DNA of 18,748 nucleotides from JAQBDA01 sp032124675 (GTDB lineage: Bacteria; Chloroflexota; Anaerolineae; Anaerolineales; UBA4823), in assembly GCA_032124675.1 (NCBI GenBank), contig JAQBDA010000280.1, forward strand, positions 1 through 18,748. The letters run 5' to 3'. Below the pieces are notes generated by a model. It was given only the letters and a program-made list of their open reading frames with translations, made no database searches and was not told the origin of the DNA. Position numbers and translations under genes: made by a program. Of this stretch, positions 14,953-18,748 are shown piece after piece; the first letter of the stretch is position 1, and every line of letters begins with the position of its first letter.

Positions 14953-16195
14953 AGAACCCGCCCCGCCGACCCCGGCAAGGAAATCCAGCTTACCCCGCAA
15001 CGTTTGGGTGCTGTCGATCGCCTCCTTCTTGACCGATGTCTCTTCGGAGATGATCACCGGCATCCTGCCGCTTTTCTTGCAGAATGTGCTTGGCGTCGGC
15101 ACTGCCGTGATCGGGCTGATCGAAGGCATTGCTGAAGCGACTGCCAGCCTGACCAAGGTGTTCTCCGGCGTTTTTTCCGACCGTATTGGGAAGCGCAAAG
15201 GGCTGACCGTCTCCGGCTACCTGCTGTCTACCCTGGCAAAACCCTTTTTGTATTTCGCCAACAGCTGGCCGCTTGTCCTGGGAGTGCGCTTCACAGACCG
15301 CCTGGGGAAGGGCATCCGCACGGCACCCCGCGATGCCCTGCTGGCTGACAGTATCTCGCCAGGGCAGCGCGGTCTGGCCTTCGGGGTGCACCGCGCCGCG
15401 GATACGGCCGGTGCGTTCGTCGGGTTGGGGATCGCTGCCGCGATCATCTGGCTCTCTCAAGCCGGTCTGGAAATGCTGACCCGCGCCACGTTCCAACGAC
15501 TGGTCATCGCCAGCGTCATCCCTGCCGCCCTGGCAGTCATCGTGCTCATCCTGGGCGTGCGTGAAGCGGCAGCCAGGCAAGCAGTAGGGACTCCAGGTCA
15601 GGCTGCTGGTTTACCCTGGAGCAGCTTAGGGCGGGGCTTCAGCTATTTTTTGCTGGTTATTGCGATCTTTACGCTTGGGAACTCTTCCGATGCATTCATC
15701 ATTCTCAGAGGTCAGGAACGCGGGTTGAGCGTCTTGCAGGTGATGGGTATGCTGTTGACCTTCAACGCGGTCTACACCCTGCTGGCAGGTCCGGCGGGAG
15801 CCTTATCCGACCGCATTGGACGCAGCCGTCTGCTGCTGGGCGGCTGGGCAATCTACGCCCTGGTCTACCTGGGATTGGCACAGGCCAACCAGGGCTGGCA
15901 GATCTGGCTGAGCTTCGCGATCTACGGGGTATATTACGCCCTCACGGATGGCGTGGCACGCGCCATGATCGCCGACCTGGTGGTGCAAGAACAGCGCGGC
16001 ACTGCTTACGGGCTGTACCACGCGGTGGTCGGGCTGATGGCGTTCCCGGCATCCGTGCTGGCCGGGATTCTGTGGCAGGGGATTGGCGGCTGGCCCGGAC
16101 TTGGAGCATCCGCTCCATTCTATTTCGGGGCTGTCATGGCCCTGCTGGCAGGCATCTTGCTGGTCTGGCTGCGCCCTGGGAAAACTGACTCCTGA
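14942..16195 (+). CDS. Major facilitator superfamily transporter
   Basis: The 417-aa product shows about 12 hydrophobic helices in two similar halves. The MFS motif A is visible as GVFSDRIGKRKG (76-87) and again in the second half as GALSDRIGRSRLL. The run RFTDRLGKGIRTAPRDALLA (116-135) is typical of a widespread bacterial MFS group lacking a settled substrate. The protein is expected in the cytoplasmic membrane as a proton-coupled exporter or importer; drug or metabolite efflux are equally possible. The ATG lies inside the end of the preceding gene, which supports translational coupling. A terminator-like hairpin follows at 16232-16268. Confidence 0.88.
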   Translation: MTNEEPAPPTPARKSSLPRNVWVLSIASFLTDVSSEMITGILPLFLQNVLGVGTAVIGLIEGIAEATASLTKVFSGVFSDRIGKRKGLTVSGYLLSTLAKPFLYFANSWPLVLGVRFTDRLGKGIRTAPRDALLADSISPGQRGLAFGVHRAADTAGAFVGLGIAAAIIWLSQAGLEMLTRATFQRLVIASVIPAALAVIVLILGVREAAARQAVGTPGQAAGLPWSSLGRGFSYFLLVIAIFTLGNSSDAFIILRGQERGLSVLQVMGMLLTFNAVYTLLAGPAGALSDRIGRSRLLLGGWAIYALVYLGLAQANQGWQIWLSFAIYGVYYALTDGVARAMIADLVVQEQRGTAYGLYHAVVGLMAFPASVLAGILWQGIGGWPGLGASAPFYFGAVMALLAGILLVWLRPGKTDS

Positions 16196-16231
16196 GGTAA
16201 TATACGAAAATTGGGTGTTTGCTTAAAATTC

Positions 16232-16268
16232 AGAAGCCCCGCGAAAGGGTATCCCTTCGGAGGCTTCT
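16232..16268 (+). terminator. Terminator-like hairpin after the MFS gene
   Basis: AGAAGCC (16232-16238) pairs with GGCTTCT (16262-16268), and CGAAAGGG (16242-16249) with CCCTTCG (16253-16259), giving a long interrupted stem 36 nt after the MFS stop. Only a short T/C-rich tail follows, so termination strength is uncertain. Confidence 0.5.
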
Positions 16269-16340
16269 TCACAATTCCTCACCTGCATTACTGCGGCAGA
16301 GAAATTATCACCCCACCATGCCGTGTGCTGCTAAGTTTTG

Positions 16341-16358
16341 AACCTGCCTTCGCAGGTT
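16341..16358. repeat. Perfect 7-bp palindrome
   Basis: AACCTGC, loop CTTC, GCAGGTT: a perfect short stem-loop with a compact tetraloop. It lies between the two direct-repeat copies and may belong to a small intergenic repeat. Confidence 0.5.
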
Positions 16359-16552
16359 GGGTCCCTCTCCAAGCCGCTCCGCCTTGGCTCAAGCCTATCG
16401 CGTCACGATTGGAAGTCCGAGACCCGAAAAGTGGGTGTTGGCTCAAAACCGGGATGCGGCATCACGCGCACAGCAGGGTCATCTATCTTATACCATAAAA
16501 TATGGAGGCTGAGTAGGTGATTTTAGATTAGAACAGACAAAACAAATTTGAA

Positions 16553-16567
16553 AGCTCGCGGGGAGCT
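16553..16567. repeat. Short inverted repeat upstream of the EACC1-like gene
   Basis: AGCTC, five-nt spacer GCGGG, GAGCT. It lies about 150 nt before the EACC1-like start and is a possible operator half-site pair or part of an RNA stem. It is short enough to occur by chance. Confidence 0.3.
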
Positions 16568-16615
16568 CGAAGTTTACAGCCGGTGAATTTTAAGCGATAA
16601 TGCTATCAGCACAAC

Positions 16616-16639
16616 TACCCGGTAAATATATTCCGGGTA
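16616..16639. promoter_or_regulatory. Operator-like inverted repeat upstream of the EACC1-like gene
   Basis: TACCCGG (16616-16622) and CCGGGTA (16633-16639) form a perfect 7-bp dyad with a 10-nt AT-rich spacer. The dyad is centred about 88 nt upstream of the start codon. Spacing and symmetry suit a dimeric repressor site, but no regulator gene is adjacent. Confidence 0.35.
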
Positions 16640-16715
16640 TGGGATACTTAGATGAGCGATAGCTGACCGTTGGCAGTTGATAATGCCAGCGAGTTACATT
16701 TACAGAGGAGCGGTG

Positions 16716-17096
16716 ATGATACAAAATAATGTTTCATTTCAGATCACAATCTCGGAAGAGGAAGCCGAGCCCGAACGCATGGACCAGCTGACCATTCAGC
16801 TGCGGCGCGACCTGCTGGACCTGGGCGTCGAAAAAGCCGAGCGCCCCGCAGGAGAGGCACCCGCCCAGGGCAGCAAAGGCGAAGCCTTCACCATCGGTGC
16901 TCTGGCGCTGGCAGCCGTCCCTGCCCTGCTGCCCAACCTGATGGCTTTTATCCAGAGCTGGGTGCTGCGCGGCGAGAACCGCAAGATCAAGATCAAGACC
17001 CCCGAAGGTCTGGAGGTCGAGTTCACCCCCGAGAAGAAGATGAGCGAGGCAGAGCTTCTGTCGCTGGTGGAAAAGCTATCCAAACCCAAACCCTGA
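16716..17096 (+). CDS. EACC1-like small protein (effector-associated constant component)
   Basis: This 126-aa protein starts at ATG 16716, chosen because GAGGAG (16705-16710) is 5 nt upstream; an in-frame TTG at 16677 lacks this. Layout: a beta-type start VSFQITI (6-12), helix LTIQLRRDLLDLG (25-37), the linker AQGSKGEA (50-57), hydrophobic helix IGALALAAVPALLPNLMAFI (60-79), WVLRGENRKIKIK (82-94), then GLEVEFTP (98-105) and a Leu-rich helix. This order (beta start, L/R-rich helix, GxKG, hydrophobic helix, SWxxR, charged beta strand) is that of EACC1 proteins described by Aravind and colleagues in predicted bacterial conflict systems. The caspase gene 11 bp downstream agrees with that setting. 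Biochemical function is unknown. The hydrophobic segment may be buried or membrane-inserted. Assignment is from recognition of the pattern, not a search. Confidence 0.7.
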   Translation: MIQNNVSFQITISEEEAEPERMDQLTIQLRRDLLDLGVEKAERPAGEAPAQGSKGEAFTIGALALAAVPALLPNLMAFIQSWVLRGENRKIKIKTPEGLEVEFTPEKKMSEAELLSLVEKLSKPKP

Positions 17097-17107
17097 TCTG
17101 ATCGCCA

Positions 17108-18748
17108 ATGGCTGACAGAATCGCGCTGGTAATCGCCAACTACGAGTTCGAAGATCCGAAATTCTCCCGGCTGGTCTCCCCCAGCCGGGATGCGGATGCC
17201 CTGCTGAGCGTGCTGGGTGACGCCGAGATCGGCGGCTTCCAGACCATCCCCCTGGTCAACGAAAAATACGCCGTTATCCGCAACCAGATCGACCTTCTAT
17301 ACCGGGGACGGCGGAAGGACGACCTGCTGCTGCTGTACTACTCCGGGCATGGGATCATCGATGATGACAACGATCTGTACCTGGCAGCCAGCGACACAAA
17401 CAACGTGATGCTCTCGTCGACCACGGTCGAGGCGGCCTTCATCCGCCGCCAGATCGATAAGACCCGCTCCAGGCGCAACGTGGTCATCCTGGACTGCTGC
17501 CACAGCGGCGCATTCTCGAGCCGCGGTGCCAAGGCTGTCCTGGGCAGCAGAATCGGGATCAAAGAGATCATCTCCGGCAGCGGCTACGGGCGGGTTACCC
17601 TGACCGCCAGCAACGCCCTGGAATACTCCTGGGAAGGCGACCACATCTCCGGCAAAGCCAGAGAGTCGGTGTTCACGCATTTCCTGGTGCAAGGCTTGCA
17701 GACCGGGGCGGCTGACCTGAACAAAGACGGCGCCATCACCCTGGACGAGCTGTACGATTACGTCTACGACCAGGTGCTCTCCAGCGGGGGCAAGCGGCAG
17801 ACGCCGCAGAAGTTCTCCCAGAAAGTGGAAGGGCAGCTGGTCATCGCCAGGAGCCCGTTTCAAGCCCCGCCAGCGGCGGTGTTGCCTGAGGCGCTTCAGC
17901 TAGCCATCGACAGCCCGTTCGCCGGTGTGCGCGAGGGAGCGGTGACGGAACTATCCCGCCTGCTAACCGGCGTGGATTCACAGATGGCTGCGGCAGCCCG
18001 GCTGGCACTGGAGAAGCTGGGCGAGGATGACAGCCGCCGCGTATCAAAAGCCGCCATAGCGGCGCTTCAATCCTTTGCTGTCATAGAAGACCTGCAGGGT
18101 GGCAAACCACCTGATCTCTCGCACAAGGAAAGCGAAAGCCCTCCCGACTTGAATATCAAGCTTTCGTTCATCCCGGAGCACCCCGAACCCATCGAAGACG
18201 TGCGCTGGACGATAAGAATCCACAACCGCGGGCAGGCAGAGCTGGTCGAATTAGAGGTGCTGCACCAGGGCGAGTCGCTGCGCCAGCCGGTGAACCTGCT
18301 GCCCGGTAAATACCGGCGCTTCACCACCTTCACCTACTACACCGAACCGGGTGAATACCAGGAGCGCTTCCAAGTCAGCGTAGATACCCTTTCTGGCGCA
18401 TCGCTCCGTTATGAAGCCAGCCAGGCGATTATGGTCCACCCTCCCCAGCCTGCGGAAAAGCTGGCTGGGGATCTCGACCTCAGCGGCAGGATAGAGATAT
18501 CCACCCGCCCGACCGTCCTGGCATTCGCGGATGGCGCCAGCTTCAGTGTATCGATATCCGGTGCGGAGAAGGAAGCCGCCTACCAGGCGCTGAAGCGCGA
18601 CAGGCCAGGCCGCAGTGCCTTGAAGCTGCGCATCATGATCTACACCGCCCTGCTCTACCTGCTGCTGAAGGAACAGGCCCCATACCTGGAATCGGTGCGG
18701 ATCGATTGCGAATACAAGGGGCACGAGGCCGCTATCAAGGAGCAGCTG
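17108..18748 (+). CDS. Caspase-fold (metacaspase-like) protease with EF-hand, HEAT-like and Ig-like regions, partial
   Basis: An uninterrupted frame of 547 codons runs from ATG 17108 past the window end, so the C terminus is missing. Residues 1-235 form a caspase/peptidase C14 domain: RIALVIANYEF (4-14), LLLLYYSGHG with His81, and NVVILDCCHSG with catalytic Cys131. A canonical Ca2+-binding loop, DLNKDGAITLDE (203-214), lies in the small-subunit region, as in Ca2+-activated metacaspases. Residues 259-323 look like HEAT-type helices (GVREGAVTELSRLL, LEKLGEDDSRRVSKAA). Residues 347-446 resemble an Ig/CARDB-like beta sandwich. The part after 455, including LKLRIMIYTALLYLLLKEQ, is unrecognised. 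The start lies 11 bp after the EACC1-like stop without a clear Shine-Dalgarno, suggesting coupling. An effector role in regulated proteolysis or abortive infection is inferred. Confidence 0.85.
   Translation, partial: MADRIALVIANYEFEDPKFSRLVSPSRDADALLSVLGDAEIGGFQTIPLVNEKYAVIRNQIDLLYRGRRKDDLLLLYYSGHGIIDDDNDLYLAASDTNNVMLSSTTVEAAFIRRQIDKTRSRRNVVILDCCHSGAFSSRGAKAVLGSRIGIKEIISGSGYGRVTLTASNALEYSWEGDHISGKARESVFTHFLVQGLQTGAADLNKDGAITLDELYDYVYDQVLSSGGKRQTPQKFSQKVEGQLVIARSPFQAPPAAVLPEALQLAIDSPFAGVREGAVTELSRLLTGVDSQMAAAARLALEKLGEDDSRRVSKAAIAALQSFAVIEDLQGGKPPDLSHKESESPPDLNIKLSFIPEHPEPIEDVRWTIRIHNRGQAELVELEVLHQGESLRQPVNLLPGKYRRFTTFTYYTEPGEYQERFQVSVDTLSGASLRYEASQAIMVHPPQPAEKLAGDLDLSGRIEISTRPTVLAFADGASFSVSISGAEKEAAYQALKRDRPGRSALKLRIMIYTALLYLLLKEQAPYLESVRIDCEYKGHEAAIKEQL

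Larger units (their letters stand above)
16205..16450. repeat. Degenerate direct repeat flanking two hairpins
   Basis: Two 26-nt segments, 16205-16230 and 16425-16450, match at 21 of 26 positions (cores CGAAAA, TGGGTGTT, GCT, AAAA). They enclose 194 bp containing the hairpins at 16232-16268 and 16341-16358. No transposase or phage gene lies between them. This could be a decayed miniature element or an intergenic repeat cluster. Confidence 0.45.
16196..16715. other. 520-bp gene-free region between the MFS gene and the EACC1-like gene
   Basis: Short open frames here have no family-like sequence and no Shine-Dalgarno. The region contains the direct repeat pair, four inverted repeats (16232-16268, 16341-16358, 16553-16567, 16616-16639) and presumably the promoter of the conflict cassette. 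GATAAT at 16679-16684 is a candidate -10 box, without a good -35. I see no tRNA. Confidence 0.55.

Noticed and set aside
16211..16498. 95-codon open frame in the MFS-EACC1 gap
   Set aside because: It crosses two hairpins and the direct-repeat copies, and has no ribosome-binding site or family-like sequence, so it is more likely chance.
16196..16715. CRISPR array or tRNA attachment site in the gap before the conflict cassette
   Set aside because: Only two degenerate 26-nt copies 220 nt apart are present. There is no regular spacer pattern, and no tRNA cloverleaf could be folded by eye.

Overview
The window reads as a chromosomal segment of a moderately GC-rich, gene-dense bacterium. Signs include an FtsY, a release factor 2 with its frameshift site, lipoproteins with Thr/Pro-rich linkers, Asp-box repeats, a two-TM protein with a DUF4332-like helix-hairpin-helix tail, and a caspase conflict cassette. 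Together these fit Chloroflexota (Anaerolineae-like) best. That placement is an inference from gene content; no rRNA, tRNA or other decisive marker is present.

Layout. On the minus strand (2544 to 116) lie moaC, moaD and moaE for molybdopterin synthesis, followed by a threonine-synthase-like PLP enzyme. They are read away from a divergent intergenic region (2545-2851). All other genes are on the plus strand. First come the two-TM acidic DUF4332-like protein (2852-4447), an intrinsic terminator, and a five-Asp-box lipoprotein (4523-5728). Next are ftsY (5797-6705), apparently leaderless, and an abutting DUF1080-PHP fusion (6706-8124). A Thr/Pro-rich lipoprotein (8159-9193) and a monofunctional-looking HhH-GPD DNA glycosylase (9212-10087) follow. 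prfB (10332-11433) uses the classic +1 frameshift at CTT TGA C. A tightly overlapping trio then encodes a large polytopic GT-C-like protein, an NDUFA9-like NAD(P)-binding protein and an MFS transporter (11486-16195).

After a 520-bp gene-free stretch full of hairpins and a degenerate direct repeat comes the most interesting locus. A small EACC1-like protein (16716-17096) sits 11 bp upstream of a caspase-fold protease gene (17108 to beyond the window end). The protease has an intact His/Cys dyad, an EF-hand-type Ca2+ loop, HEAT-like helices, an Ig-like segment and an unrecognised C-terminal region. This resembles the EACC1/caspase components of predicted bacterial counter-invader or suicide systems, but the gene is cut by the window edge and its partners are not visible.

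Other notable signals are: a G/C-rich hairpin element present twice, both times just 3' of a gene and in the same orientation relative to it; a MoaD whose terminal Gly-Gly is followed by four extra residues; and two strong -10 boxes placed 7-8 nt before ATG, implying leaderless mRNAs.
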